Of a stretch of DNA of 64,000 bases, positions 34,450 to 42,527 are shown piece after piece. The DNA lies in contig NZ_CP098502.1 of assembly GCF_024220175.1 (NCBI RefSeq), positions 310,001 through 374,000 on the forward strand. The letters run 5' to 3'. Position numbers and translations under genes: made by a program. Position 1 is the first letter of the stretch; each line of letters opens with the position of its first letter. The DNA is from Paraconexibacter antarcticus. GTDB lineage: Bacteria; Actinomycetota; Thermoleophilia; Solirubrobacterales; Solirubrobacteraceae. The notes under the pieces were generated by a model, which saw nothing but the letters and a program-made list of their open reading frames with translations, ran no database searches and was not told where the DNA came from.

Positions 34450-35139
34450 TCAGCCATCCGGGGCGAGCCCGCTGAGCCAGCGCGCGAAGAGGCGCAGCGC
34501 GGCCGGCGCGGACTCTCCGGCGTGCGCGGCCGTCTCGGCGCGGAGGGTGTCCGGGTCGTAGACGCGGTCCGCGAGCTCCCGCCCGTCCGCCGTGATCCAG
34601 CCCTCGACGATCGCGGGCGTCACCTCCGGATGGAACTGGACCGCGAGGTGCGGCCCGGCCGCGAAGGCCTGCACGCAGACCTCGTCCCGGGCGAGGACCC
34701 GCGCGTTCGGCGGGGGCAGGACGGCGTCCTCGTGCCAGGCGAGCCACGGCCCGGACGGAAGGACGCGGATGTCGATGCTCGGCGTGCGGATCCACCCGAC
34801 CTGCGGGGCGGGCATCCGGTGCACGCGCCCGCCGAGCGCGGCGGCGAGGACCTGCGCGCCGAAGCAGATGCCGAGGACCGGGACGCCCGCGATCGCCGCC
34901 TGCCGGACCCAGGAGACCTCCGGCGCGATCCACGGCTCCGAGCCCGCTCCGACGGCGGACGCGTCGGCCCCGAGGACGACGATCCCGGCGGCGCCGCGCG
35001 GGTCCGGCAGTGCCTCGCGGTCGACCCGGATCGTGCGGACGGTGAAGCCGCCCGCCCCGGCCCCGCGCGTCGCGAGGACACCGCCGAGCAGCCCGGCCGG
35101 CGCGTCGTCCTGGTGCTGGAGGACGAGGAGGTCGGCCAT
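34450..35139 (-). CDS. Class I glutamine amidotransferase (GuaA-like domain)
   Basis: 229 aa from ATG 35139 (MADLLVLQHQDDAPAG). The triad is visible: Cys92 in LGICFGAQ, and His/Glu in VQFHPEV (about 171-175). GIVVLGADASAVG and WIAPEVSWVRQA match stand-alone type 1 GATases related to the glutaminase half of GMP synthase. Such free-standing members act on small metabolites (for example gamma-glutamyl compounds) or donate ammonia to a partner; no partner is adjacent. A GTG nine bases upstream is an alternative start. Confidence 0.9.
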   Translation of the reverse strand: MADLLVLQHQDDAPAGLLGGVLATRGAGAGGFTVRTIRVDREALPDPRGAAGIVVLGADASAVGAGSEPWIAPEVSWVRQAAIAGVPVLGICFGAQVLAAALGGRVHRMPAPQVGWIRTPSIDIRVLPSGPWLAWHEDAVLPPPNARVLARDEVCVQAFAAGPHLAVQFHPEVTPAIVEGWITADGRELADRVYDPDTLRAETAAHAGESAPAALRLFARWLSGLAPDG

Positions 35140-35250
35140 GGGCGCCACGGTACACCGGTGGTCGCGGGCGCCCGACCCGCCCGCGTCCTCTGACCGCCCG
35201 CTGACGACACCCGGTGCACGCCTCGCCCCAAAATGTTACGGTCGCGTCCA

Positions 35251-36357
35251 ATGCGCACCCTCCTGTCCCGCGCGGCCGCCGTCGCCGCCGCGCTCGCCCT
35301 GCCGCTCGCCGTCGCGGCGGGCCCCGCCCGGGCCGCCGCCCCGCTGCCCGTCACGTACGGCCCCGTCCCGCTGGTCGCCGGGAGTTTCGACCCCGACCAC
35401 GTCGCCGGGGCGAACGACTTCAGCTGCAAGCCGACCACCGAGCACCCGCGGCCGGTCGTCCTCGTGCACGGCCTGGGCGCGACGCTCGGCGACAACTGGG
35501 CCACCCTCGCCCCGCTGCTGCAGAACAACGGCTTCTGCGTCTTCGGCCTCACCTACGGGCGCCAGGCGGGCTTCCCGTACGTCGGCGGCGTGCAGCGGAT
35601 GGAGGACAGCTCGGCCGAGCTCGCGACGTTCGTCGACAAGGTGCTCGCCGCGACCGGGGCGACGAAGGTCGACCTCCTCGGCCACTCCGAGGGCACGGTC
35701 ATGCCGCGCTGGTACCTGTCCTTCCGCGGCGGCGCGGCGAAGGTCGACAAGTACGTCCAGCTCGCCCCGCTGTGGGACGGCACGAACCTCGCCGGCATCG
35801 GTGACCTGCTGAAGGTCGCGCAGACCTTCAAGTTCGACCCGGCCGTCTACAGCACGTTCGCGTCCGTCGGCTGCGGCTCCTGCCCGGAGTTCGCGCGCGG
35901 GTCGGACTACCTGAGCAAGGTCAACGCCGCGGGCCCCGCCGTCCCCGGCATCACCTACACGGAGATCGCCACGAAGTACGACGAGCTCGTCTCGCCGTAC
36001 ACGAGCGGGTTCACGACGGCGCCCAACGTCACGAACATCCTCCTGCAGGACGTCTGCCCGACCGACTACTCCGAGCACCTCGGCGTCGCGTACTCGCCGG
36101 TCGCCGCGCAGCTCGTGCTCAACGCGCTCGACCCGGCCCGGGCGCGGAAGGCCCCGTGCACGCTCGTCACGCCGCTCGGGACGCCGGACCCGCCACAGGT
36201 CGGCCTCGCCCCGGCGGCCGCGCCCGCGACGGCGGCCCGCCCGGCCCGTCACCGCCGCGCGCACCGCCGCACGGCGCACCACCGCACGGCGCACCACCGC
36301 CGCGCGCAGGCGCACGCGAAGCGGGTCAGCCGGACTTCGCGGCGCGCCGCGCGCTGA
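35251..36357 (+). CDS. Secreted lipase/esterase (Lipase_2-type alpha/beta hydrolase)
   Basis: 368 aa from ATG 35251; an upstream in-frame ATG (35233) would need a TTA codon and no start signal. Signal peptide 1-30 (AAAVAAALALPLAVAAGPARA). Oxyanion region VVLVHGLGATLGDNW, nucleophile elbow GHSEG (Ser146), and a likely acid and His in the last third (DYSEHLGVAYSP). This is the triacylglycerol lipase pattern of actinobacterial secreted enzymes. The C-terminal ~40 residues are an unusual basic tail of repeated RRAHRRTAHHR type, perhaps for wall or nucleic-acid contact. The 3' end overlaps the convergent LapA-like gene by 32 bp. Confidence 0.9.
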   Translation: MRTLLSRAAAVAAALALPLAVAAGPARAAAPLPVTYGPVPLVAGSFDPDHVAGANDFSCKPTTEHPRPVVLVHGLGATLGDNWATLAPLLQNNGFCVFGLTYGRQAGFPYVGGVQRMEDSSAELATFVDKVLAATGATKVDLLGHSEGTVMPRWYLSFRGGAAKVDKYVQLAPLWDGTNLAGIGDLLKVAQTFKFDPAVYSTFASVGCGSCPEFARGSDYLSKVNAAGPAVPGITYTEIATKYDELVSPYTSGFTTAPNVTNILLQDVCPTDYSEHLGVAYSPVAAQLVLNALDPARARKAPCTLVTPLGTPDPPQVGLAPAAAPATAARPARHRRAHRRTAHHRTAHHRRAQAHAKRVSRTSRRAAR

Positions 36358-36565
36358 GGTAGCCCGCGGCGAAGCCGCCCGCGACGCAGATCGCGATCAC
36401 GACGAAGAGCGGCGCCCGCGACGACGCGACGATCCAGGTGATCTTCGTGCTGCGCGAGTTCGCGAGCGCAAAGAGGACGACGGCGACGGCGATGACGAGC
36501 GTCACCGGGTCGAGCCGCTGCCACCACTGCTCCTTCGTCGTCGCCCCGCCGGGTTCGTCGCGCAT
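36326..36565 (-). CDS. Small LapA-like (DUF1049) membrane protein
   Basis: 79 aa from ATG 36565. Two hydrophobic helices: LVIAVAVVLFALANSRSTKI (about 21-40) and FVVIAICVAGGFAAGYLSARR (about 53-74). The phrase FALANSRSTKITWI followed by a Gly-rich second helix ending in Arg is the LapA/DUF1049 pattern; E. coli LapA helps assemble lipopolysaccharide, but in actinobacteria the role is unknown. It overlaps the end of the lipase gene on the other strand and is divergent from the zinc-ribbon gene (39 bp). Confidence 0.82.
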   Translation of the reverse strand: MRDEPGGATTKEQWWQRLDPVTLVIAVAVVLFALANSRSTKITWIVASSRAPLFVVIAICVAGGFAAGYLSARRAAKSG

Positions 36566-36604
36566 GGCGCAAAGCCTAGAAGACGGGCTCCTACACTCCG
36601 AAGG

Positions 36605-36919
36605 GTGAGTTTCGGGCGCGACAACGACCCCGTCCCGCCCGACCCCTTCGGCCGTCAGGGCCGGCTGCTGCACGTGCGCCGCGACGTGCAGGTCGGGCTC
36701 CTCGCCGACGGGACGATCGCGTGCCCCACGTGCGACGCCCCGGTCGCGCTCGGGCCGGGCGTCCACGGCCCCGCCGCCGCGCTGACCTGCGCGTACTGCG
36801 GGCACGCCGGCCGCGTGCGGGACTTCCTCGAGCTCGCGACGCCCGCCCGTCCCGCCCGCCCGGCCCGGGTCCAGGTCCGCGTCGTCCGCCCGGGCCGCGT
36901 CCGCATCGAACCGGCCTGA
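36605..36919 (+). CDS. Small zinc-ribbon protein (104 aa)
   Basis: GTG start at 36605. A four-Cys zinc ribbon is visible: CPTC (about 40-43) and CAYC (about 62-65), separated by a Gly/Pro-rich loop. The N-terminus (VSFGRDNDPVPPDPFGRQG) and C-terminus (RVQVRVVRPGRVRI) look like a beta-hairpin and a basic strand. No larger family is recognised. It precedes the MBL-like gene by 19 bp and is probably co-transcribed with it. Structural zinc binding is likely; function unknown. Confidence 0.75.
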   Translation: MSFGRDNDPVPPDPFGRQGRLLHVRRDVQVGLLADGTIACPTCDAPVALGPGVHGPAAALTCAYCGHAGRVRDFLELATPARPARPARVQVRVVRPGRVRIEPA

Positions 36920-36938
36920 GCCGGGTAGACGCCCGCCC

Positions 36939-37547
36939 ATGGACGCGGTCACCGACGGCATCCTCCACTGGGCCACCTACCACGACGGCATCGGGCAGAC
37001 GGTCCACTCGCACTTGCACGTCGGGTCGGGCGCGATCTTCGACCCGCTGCTGCCCGAGGGCGGCATCGATGCGCTGGGCGCGGCGACGATCCCGAGCGTC
37101 GTCCTGCTCTCGAACCGCCACCACCTCCGCCACGCCGCCGCGCTCGCCGAGGCGTACGACATCGACATCCGCTGCCACGAGGCGGGGCTGCACGAGTTCA
37201 CGGGCGACGACGCGCCGGAGGTCGCGGGGTTCGCGTTCGGCGACGAGGTCGCCGAGGGCGTGACCGCACTCGAGCTCGGGGTCCTGTGCCCCGAGGAGAC
37301 GGTCTTCCACATCGCCGCCGGGCCCGGCGCCCTGCTCTTCGCCGACGGCCTGATGCGCGCCGACGGCGAGCTGACCTTCGTCCCCGACGGGCTGCTCGGC
37401 GACGACCCCGAGACAGTGAAGCGCGGGCTGCGCGAGCGGCTCGGCGTCCTCGCCGCGCGGGAGGACCACGACGTGCTCCTCTTCGCGCACGGCGAACCGG
37501 TGCGCGAAGGCGGCCGCGCCGCCCTCGAGGCCTTCCTCGCGGACTGA
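36939..37547 (+). CDS. MBL-fold-like protein with an altered metal motif
   Basis: 202 aa. The strand order and motifs follow a short metallo-beta-lactamase fold: VHSHLHVGSGAIFDPLLP, then VVLLSNRHHLRHAAALA in the place of the THxHxDH motif, FHIAAGPGALLFADGL (metal-bridging Asp) and VLLFAHGEPV (last His). The first metal motif thus reads NRHHLRH, which keeps two or three His but not the Asp, as in a group of small actinobacterial MBL proteins. It may bind one metal or act on a different substrate. Second gene after the zinc-ribbon gene. Confidence 0.75.
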   Translation: MDAVTDGILHWATYHDGIGQTVHSHLHVGSGAIFDPLLPEGGIDALGAATIPSVVLLSNRHHLRHAAALAEAYDIDIRCHEAGLHEFTGDDAPEVAGFAFGDEVAEGVTALELGVLCPEETVFHIAAGPGALLFADGLMRADGELTFVPDGLLGDDPETVKRGLRERLGVLAAREDHDVLLFAHGEPVREGGRAALEAFLAD

Positions 37548-37662
37548 CCGCCCGCGCCGCCGCGCGGGCGACCGACTGGCGGAAATCTAACCGGAGGCAC
37601 CGTCCGCCTATGGCGCGATCGCCCCGCGAGGCGTAGAGTAGTTGCGCGTACACCTTCTCGCG

Positions 37663-38754
37663 ATGCCGTCCTCCACCACCTCCGACCCCTCCGGCCTGCC
37701 CGCCGAGCTCGACCTGCGCAGCCTCCGCCGCCGCGCGCTGCAGGTCATCGCGATCCTCGGCGGCGTCGGCCTCGCGGCGCTCCTGATGCCCGGCCTCGGC
37801 GAGCTGCGGAGCAAGCTCGCCGACGCGGCGTGGGGCTGGCTCGCCCTCGCCGTGGTCCTCGAGGCGCTCTCGGGCATGTCCTACGTCCTCATGTTCCGGC
37901 CCGTCTTCTGCCGGCTCATGAGCTTCCGCAGCGCGATGGAGATCAGCTGGTCCGAGCTCGGCATGGGCTCCCTCGTCCCCGCCAGCGGCATCGGCGGGCT
38001 CGCGCTCGGCGCCTGGGTCCTCACCCGCGACGGGATGACGCCCGAGCACGTCGCCGAGCGGTCCGTCGCCTTCTTCCTCCTCAAGAGCTCGGTGAACTTC
38101 GTCGCCGTCGCGATCCTCGGCGTCGTCATGTTCGCCGGCGTCGGGCCGCACGAGTCGGTGCTCCTCACCCTGCTCCCGGCGGCGATGTCGGTGCTGCTCA
38201 TCGCGGCGGTACTCGGGATCCCGCGGCTCGGCCCGGGCGCCGAGCCGGGACCCGGGGCGGGACGGGTCCGGCGTGGCGTCTCGCGCGGCCGCGCCGTCCT
38301 CATCGACGGTGTCGCCGCGGCGATCACGATCGCCCGGCGCCGCGATCCGCTCCTGCTCCTCGGCGCGTTCGGCTACTGGGCCTTCGACAACGCCGTGCTG
38401 TGGGCGACGCTCCATGCGTTCCACGTCTCCGTCCCGCTCACCGTCGTGCTCATGGGCTACCTCATCGGCCAGCTCGGCGGACTGCTCCCGATCCCCGGCG
38501 GCGTCGGCGGCATCGACGGCGGGCTCATCGGGACCCTCGTCGTCTACGGTGCCCCGGCCGCCGGGACCGCGGCCGCCGTGCTCGCCTACCGGGTCGTCCT
38601 CTTCTGGCTGCCGCTCCTCGCGGGCGCCGTCGCGTTCGTCTCCCTCAAGCGAGCGATCGACCACCCCGGTCGTCCCGACCTCTGCCGCGAGGCGACGACG
38701 CCGCGGACCGCGGCGCCCGCGGCGGCCGCCACGTCGGCGGGCTCCTCCGCCTGA
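37663..38754 (+). CDS. YbhN/UPF0104-type integral membrane protein
   Basis: 363 aa from ATG 37663 with about eight hydrophobic helices. Core motifs of the lysylphosphatidylglycerol synthase membrane region: SMEISWSELGMGSLVPASGIGGLALG-type segment (about 93-117), VAERSVAFFLLKSSVNF, and GGLLPIPGGVGGIDGGLIGTL near the C-terminus. Stand-alone proteins of this family are flippase-like and handle lipids or polyprenol-linked sugars. A possible -10 (TAGAGT, 37635-37640) lies just upstream. The DUF2156 protein at 55.4 kb carries the other half of the MprF-type architecture, but far away. Confidence 0.85.
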   Translation: MPSSTTSDPSGLPAELDLRSLRRRALQVIAILGGVGLAALLMPGLGELRSKLADAAWGWLALAVVLEALSGMSYVLMFRPVFCRLMSFRSAMEISWSELGMGSLVPASGIGGLALGAWVLTRDGMTPEHVAERSVAFFLLKSSVNFVAVAILGVVMFAGVGPHESVLLTLLPAAMSVLLIAAVLGIPRLGPGAEPGPGAGRVRRGVSRGRAVLIDGVAAAITIARRRDPLLLLGAFGYWAFDNAVLWATLHAFHVSVPLTVVLMGYLIGQLGGLLPIPGGVGGIDGGLIGTLVVYGAPAAGTAAAVLAYRVVLFWLPLLAGAVAFVSLKRAIDHPGRPDLCREATTPRTAAPAAAATSAGSSA

Positions 38755-38762
38755 GGGGTCGC

Positions 38763-38800
38763 ACGTCCATCGGCCCGGGCATCCCCGGGCCGATGGACGT
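38763..38800. terminator. GTCCAT-family perfect hairpin, copy 1
   Basis: A 17-bp perfect stem (38763-38779 with 38784-38800; arms begin ACGTCCATCGG) around a CATC loop, 8 bp after the YbhN-like stop. It is one of four related palindromes in this window. Confidence 0.8.
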
Positions 38801-38843
38801 TCGACGGCCGGGGAGGGGCGCCGCCCGCCTATGCTCCGGCACG

Positions 38844-39596
38844 ATGCTCCCGAGCCTCCGCGACGTCACCGCCGCCCGCCGGGACCCCGAGCTCGTCGTC
38901 CTCGAGGGCTTTCACGCGCTGAAGCACGCGCTGCGCTTCGGCGGCGAGGTCCTCGGCGTCTGGACCGCGGACCTCGACGAGCTCGAGGCGCTCCGCCTGC
39001 GCCTCGCGCCCGACCTGACGCTCCCGCCGGTGACGCTCGCCGCCGCGGAGGAGCTCGCGCGGATCGTCCCGCGCGCGCAGGTCCTCGCGCTCGCGCGGCG
39101 CCCGGCCCAGCCCGACGTCCCGGCGATGCTCGCCCTCCCGGGCCCGGAGCCGGTCGTCCTGCTCGAGCAGCCGCGCCACCTCGGCAACCTCGGTGCCTGC
39201 GTCCGCGTCGCGGCGGCCGCCGGCGCGGCGGGTCTCATCGCGACGGGTGATCAGGACCCGTGGCACCACGACGCGATCCGCGGCGGCGCGGGCCTGCAGT
39301 TCGCGCTGCCCGTGCGCCGCGCGCGGGCCCTCCCGGACTCCGGGCGGCCGCTCGTCGCCCTCGACCCGGAGGGGGACGTCCTGGAGCCGGGCGCCCTGCC
39401 GCCGCGCGCGGTCCTCGCCTTCGGCACCGAGCGCGACGGGCTCTCCGACGAGCTGCTCGCCCGCGCGGACGCCCGGCTCGCGCTGCCCATGCGCGCGGGC
39501 GTGTCGAGCCTCAACCTCGCGACGTCCGTTGCTGCCGTGCTCTACTCGGCGGCGGCGTCGTGGGCGCCGCCTGGGCCGCCGGCCCCGCGAGGATGA
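38844..39596 (+). CDS. TrmH/SpoU-family RNA 2'-O-methyltransferase
   Basis: 250 aa from ATG 38844. N-terminal ~90 residues resemble the substrate-binding domain (LVVLEGFHALKHALRFG). The SPOUT knot motifs are intact: motif 1 QPRHLGNLGACVRVAAAAGA (about 112-131), motif 2 AFGTERDGLSDEL, and motif 3 LPMRAGVSSLNLATSVAAVL. These bind S-adenosylmethionine and methylate rRNA or tRNA ribose; the exact nucleotide cannot be told. It follows the palindrome at 38763 and precedes pyruvate kinase. Confidence 0.92.
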   Translation: MLPSLRDVTAARRDPELVVLEGFHALKHALRFGGEVLGVWTADLDELEALRLRLAPDLTLPPVTLAAAEELARIVPRAQVLALARRPAQPDVPAMLALPGPEPVVLLEQPRHLGNLGACVRVAAAAGAAGLIATGDQDPWHHDAIRGGAGLQFALPVRRARALPDSGRPLVALDPEGDVLEPGALPPRAVLAFGTERDGLSDELLARADARLALPMRAGVSSLNLATSVAAVLYSAAASWAPPGPPAPRG

Positions 39597-39683
39597 CGTC
39601 GAGGCCGAAGGTGAAGCGCTCGTCGCCCTCGACCGAGCCGGCTCGCGCCTGACGGGAGCGCGGCGGCCTGCGAGAGTGGGACC

Positions 39684-41099
39684 GTGACCTTCAAGCGCCG
39701 CACGAAGATCGTCGCGACCCTCGGCCCGGCGAGCGAGACCGCCGAGACGCTCGACGCCCTGCTCGCCGCCGGGGTCGACTGCTTCCGCATCAACTGCTCG
39801 CACGGGACCGAGGAGGAGCTGCGCCGGCGCAACGCCGACGCCCGCGCGGCGATCGCCCGCTGCGGCCGGCACGTCGGCGTCCTCTTCGACCTCCAGGGGC
39901 CGAAGCTCCGCCTCTCGGCCGACACCCCGGTCCGCGTCGTGCAGGCCGACGAGCTCGTGCACTTCGTCGGCGTCGGCCGGGGGAGGGACGACGCCGAGCT
40001 CGTCGTCGACTACGCCGACTTCCTCCACCTCGTCACCGAGCGGTCGGAGATCGTCATCGGCGACGGCGTCCCCCGCTTCGTCGTCGAGGCACTCGACGAC
40101 GGGCGCGTCACCGCGCGGGCGCTGACCGCCGGCACCGTCTCGCCGCGCAAGGGCGTGAACGTCACCTGGGCGCGGCCGAGCCTGCCGGCGATCACCGAGA
40201 AGGACGCGACCGACCTCACGCTCGCCGCCGAGCTCGGGGCGGACGTCGTCGCCCTCTCCTTCGTCCGCAGCGCCGCGGACATGGAGGACCTGCGCGAGCG
40301 GCTCAGCGGCCTGGGGTCGCGGGCCCGGACGGTCGCGAAGATCGAGAAGATCGAGGCCTACGAGCACCTCGACGAGATCCTCGAGGCCTCCGACGGGATC
40401 ATGGTCGCGCGCGGCGACTACGGCGTGGAGGCGGGCGTGGCGCGGGTCCCGCTCATGCAGAAGGACGCGATCAACCGCGCGACCCAGGTCGGCAAGCTCG
40501 TCATCACCGCCACCCAGATGCTCGAGTCGATGATCCACGCGCCGGAGCCGACGCGGGCCGAGGCGGCGGACGTCGCGAACGCCGTCATCGACGGCACGTC
40601 GGCGGTCATGCTCTCGGCGGAGACCGGGGTCGGCGAGTTCCCGGTGCAGGCCGTGAAGGCGATGGCGGAGATCGCCTACGCGGCCGAGGAGTCGCCGGTC
40701 ATCCTCGGCCGGGCCCGCGGCATCCACCCCGTCGGCTCCGCGGCGGCGACGGTCATGTACGCGGCGGTTCAGCTGTCCGACGCCCTCGACTCGGCGGCGC
40801 TCCTCATCCCGACCGCGACCGGCGGCGGCGCCCGCGCGTGCTCGAAGTACCGGCCCGCCCGGCCGATCGTCGCGCTCGTCCACGACGACGTCGTCGGCAA
40901 CCAGCTCGCGCTCGAGTGGGGCGTGCTGCCGCTGCGCCTCCCGGTGGCCGAGACGGTCGACGAGCTCGTCGAGGCGTCGCTGCGCGCGGCCCGGGACGAG
41001 GTCGGCCTGCCCTCGGGGGCCGGCGTCATCCTCACGGCCGGGCGGCGGACGGGGACCCCGGGCGCGACGAGCCTCATCATGGTGCGGGAGATCCCCTGA
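39684..41099 (+). CDS. pyk: Pyruvate kinase
   Basis: 471 aa from GTG 39684. The N-terminus TKIVATLGPASET, INCSHGT, the K-containing DLQGPKLR, the catalytic KIEKIEAYEHLDEIL and the Mg-binding/active-site MVARGDYGVE (usual form ARGDLGVE) and TQMLESM are all present. The C-terminal allosteric domain (about 345-471) follows. Converts phosphoenolpyruvate and ADP to pyruvate and ATP. The Leu-to-Tyr change in GDYGVE is also seen in other lineages and need not affect activity. The PAP2 gene follows directly and may be co-transcribed. Confidence 0.96.
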   Translation: MTFKRRTKIVATLGPASETAETLDALLAAGVDCFRINCSHGTEEELRRRNADARAAIARCGRHVGVLFDLQGPKLRLSADTPVRVVQADELVHFVGVGRGRDDAELVVDYADFLHLVTERSEIVIGDGVPRFVVEALDDGRVTARALTAGTVSPRKGVNVTWARPSLPAITEKDATDLTLAAELGADVVALSFVRSAADMEDLRERLSGLGSRARTVAKIEKIEAYEHLDEILEASDGIMVARGDYGVEAGVARVPLMQKDAINRATQVGKLVITATQMLESMIHAPEPTRAEAADVANAVIDGTSAVMLSAETGVGEFPVQAVKAMAEIAYAAEESPVILGRARGIHPVGSAAATVMYAAVQLSDALDSAALLIPTATGGGARACSKYRPARPIVALVHDDVVGNQLALEWGVLPLRLPVAETVDELVEASLRAARDEVGLPSGAGVILTAGRRTGTPGATSLIMVREIP

Positions 41100-41152
41100 C
41101 GGCCGAGGCGCACAGCGACGCGCTGCCGGGCCCCGCGGGCGCCGGCGGGGCG

Positions 41153-42166
41153 GTGGTGGGTGCCGGCCCGCGCGGCGGCGCGGGCGCGGGTGCGCCCTGG
41201 GGCCCGCGGGCGCAGCGTGCGGTGACGGTCGGTGCGCCCGCCGTCTACGTCGTCGCGCTCTCAGTGACGGTCCTCGAGTGGGGCCTGCCGGTCGCGCGCG
41301 ACCAGCTCTTCTTCTGGCTCGGACTCGGGATGGCGGCGTTCAGCGCGGGGCGCCCGCGGCGCCTGGCCCGCCTCGTCGTGGAATGGCTGCCGATCTTCGC
41401 GCTGCTCGTCCTCTACGACCTGCTCCGCGGCGCCGTCGACGGCGTCCCGGAGGCCGCGCACCGGACGGCGCAGCAGGGGTTCGACACGACGATCTTCGGC
41501 GGGGACGGCCCGACGGTGTGGCTCCAGCACCACCTCTGGGACCCGGCGCACCTGCGGCCGTGGGACTACGCGACCTGGGCGGTCTACATGACGCACTTCT
41601 TCGCGGTGTGGACGGTCGCCGCGGTCGTCTGGCACCGGGCCCACGAGCACTTCCGCCGCTACGCGTCGCTCGTCGTCCTCCTCACCCTCGGGGCGTTCCT
41701 CACCTACTGGCTCTACCCGGCGCAGCCGCCGTGGCTCGTCGCCGGCGACGGGCACCTGCCGCCGGTCGACCGCATCGTCCCGATCGTCTGGGGCCACCTC
41801 GGCGTCCACACGATCCAGTCGACGTACGAGAACGGCGCGCTCGTGAACCCGGTCGCGGCGATGCCGTCATTGCACGCCGCCTATCCCGTGCTCCTGCTCC
41901 TCTACTTCTGGGGCGCCGGGCGACGCGTCCGCGCGGGGCTCGGGCTGTACGCGGCGGCGATGGCGTTCACGCTCGTCTACGGCGGGGAGCACTTCTTCGC
42001 CGACATCGTCGCCGGGTGGCTCATGGCGGCGGTCGTGTTCGTCGTCGTCGACCGCGGCGCCCCCGCGCTCGGCCGCCGCACCGCCGGGGTGCGGCGGCGG
42101 GTCGCCGGGGTCAGCCGCTGGACAGCCCGTGGCGCCGCGGCCTCAGCGCGCCGGCCAGCCGGCTGA
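41153..42166 (+). CDS. PAP2-superfamily membrane phosphatase/phosphotransferase
   Basis: About 337 aa; the start is uncertain (GTG 41153, 41156 or 41222, none with a good Shine-Dalgarno). Six hydrophobic helices. The split PAP2 signature is visible late: AAMPSLHAAYPVLLLL (catalytic His) and VYGGEHFFADIVAGWL (HxxxD). LTYWLYPAQPPWL preceding it is typical of the inositolphosphotransferase-like branch of PAP2 enzymes. Probably acts on phospholipid or polyprenyl phosphates outside the membrane. It starts within ~55 bp of the pyk stop and its 3' end overlaps the next, convergent gene by 56 bp. Confidence 0.85.
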   Translation: MVGAGPRGGAGAGAPWGPRAQRAVTVGAPAVYVVALSVTVLEWGLPVARDQLFFWLGLGMAAFSAGRPRRLARLVVEWLPIFALLVLYDLLRGAVDGVPEAAHRTAQQGFDTTIFGGDGPTVWLQHHLWDPAHLRPWDYATWAVYMTHFFAVWTVAAVVWHRAHEHFRRYASLVVLLTLGAFLTYWLYPAQPPWLVAGDGHLPPVDRIVPIVWGHLGVHTIQSTYENGALVNPVAAMPSLHAAYPVLLLLYFWGAGRRVRAGLGLYAAAMAFTLVYGGEHFFADIVAGWLMAAVVFVVVDRGAPALGRRTAGVRRRVAGVSRWTARGAAASARRPAG

Positions 42167-42470
42167 GCGGGCCGCTGGGCGCGGGGGCCTCCGGCCCGTC
42201 GCGCAGATGACGCGCGCGCTCGTGGAGGAGCTCGACGAGGTCGGCGGTCCGGCGGAAGGGGTCGGCGACGACCTCGCCGCTGTCGAGCGCAAGCGCCGCC
42301 CACGGGCGGCCGGCGACCTCGGCGACGAGCAGCGGACCGGTCAGCGGACGGCGGCTGTCGAGGAGGGCGAGCTCGCGCAGGGCGCCGGCGTCGGCCTCGG
42401 TGGCCCGGCGGATCGTCAGGTCCAGTTCGGCGGAGCTGGACGGAAGAACGAAGGAATTGGTCTGGTTCAT
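42111..42470 (-). CDS. Small actinobacterial protein with GNAT-like N-terminus (119 aa)
   Basis: ATG 42470. Residues 17-70 read LTIRRATEADAGALRELALLDS, then LLVAEVAGRPWAALAL, matching the first two strands and helix of a GNAT acetyltransferase but ending before the acetyl-CoA loop. The remainder (RTADLVELLHERARHL) is a helix and a basic Pro-rich tail. Such short proteins are common in actinobacteria and have no known activity. It is divergent from the MocR gene, sharing an 18-bp gap with CCAAT-type repeats, so the MocR protein may control it. Confidence 0.75.
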   Translation of the reverse strand: MNQTNSFVLPSSSAELDLTIRRATEADAGALRELALLDSRRPLTGPLLVAEVAGRPWAALALDSGEVVADPFRRTADLVELLHERARHLRDGPEAPAPSGPLSRLAGALRPRRHGLSSG

Positions 42471-42527
42471 ACGGGTATGCTCCCGAGAATGGACCCCGTC
42501 GACCAGAGCCAATCGCCGGTCCAATTC
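42454..42527. promoter_or_regulatory. Candidate MocR binding sites
   Basis: GAATTGGTCTGG (42454-42465) and CCGGTCCAATTC (42516-42527) match as inverted copies at 10 of 12 positions; a third half-site CCAGAGCCAAT lies at 42503-42513. They flank and overlap the start of the MocR gene, the arrangement expected for autoregulation and for control of the divergent small gene. Confidence 0.4.
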
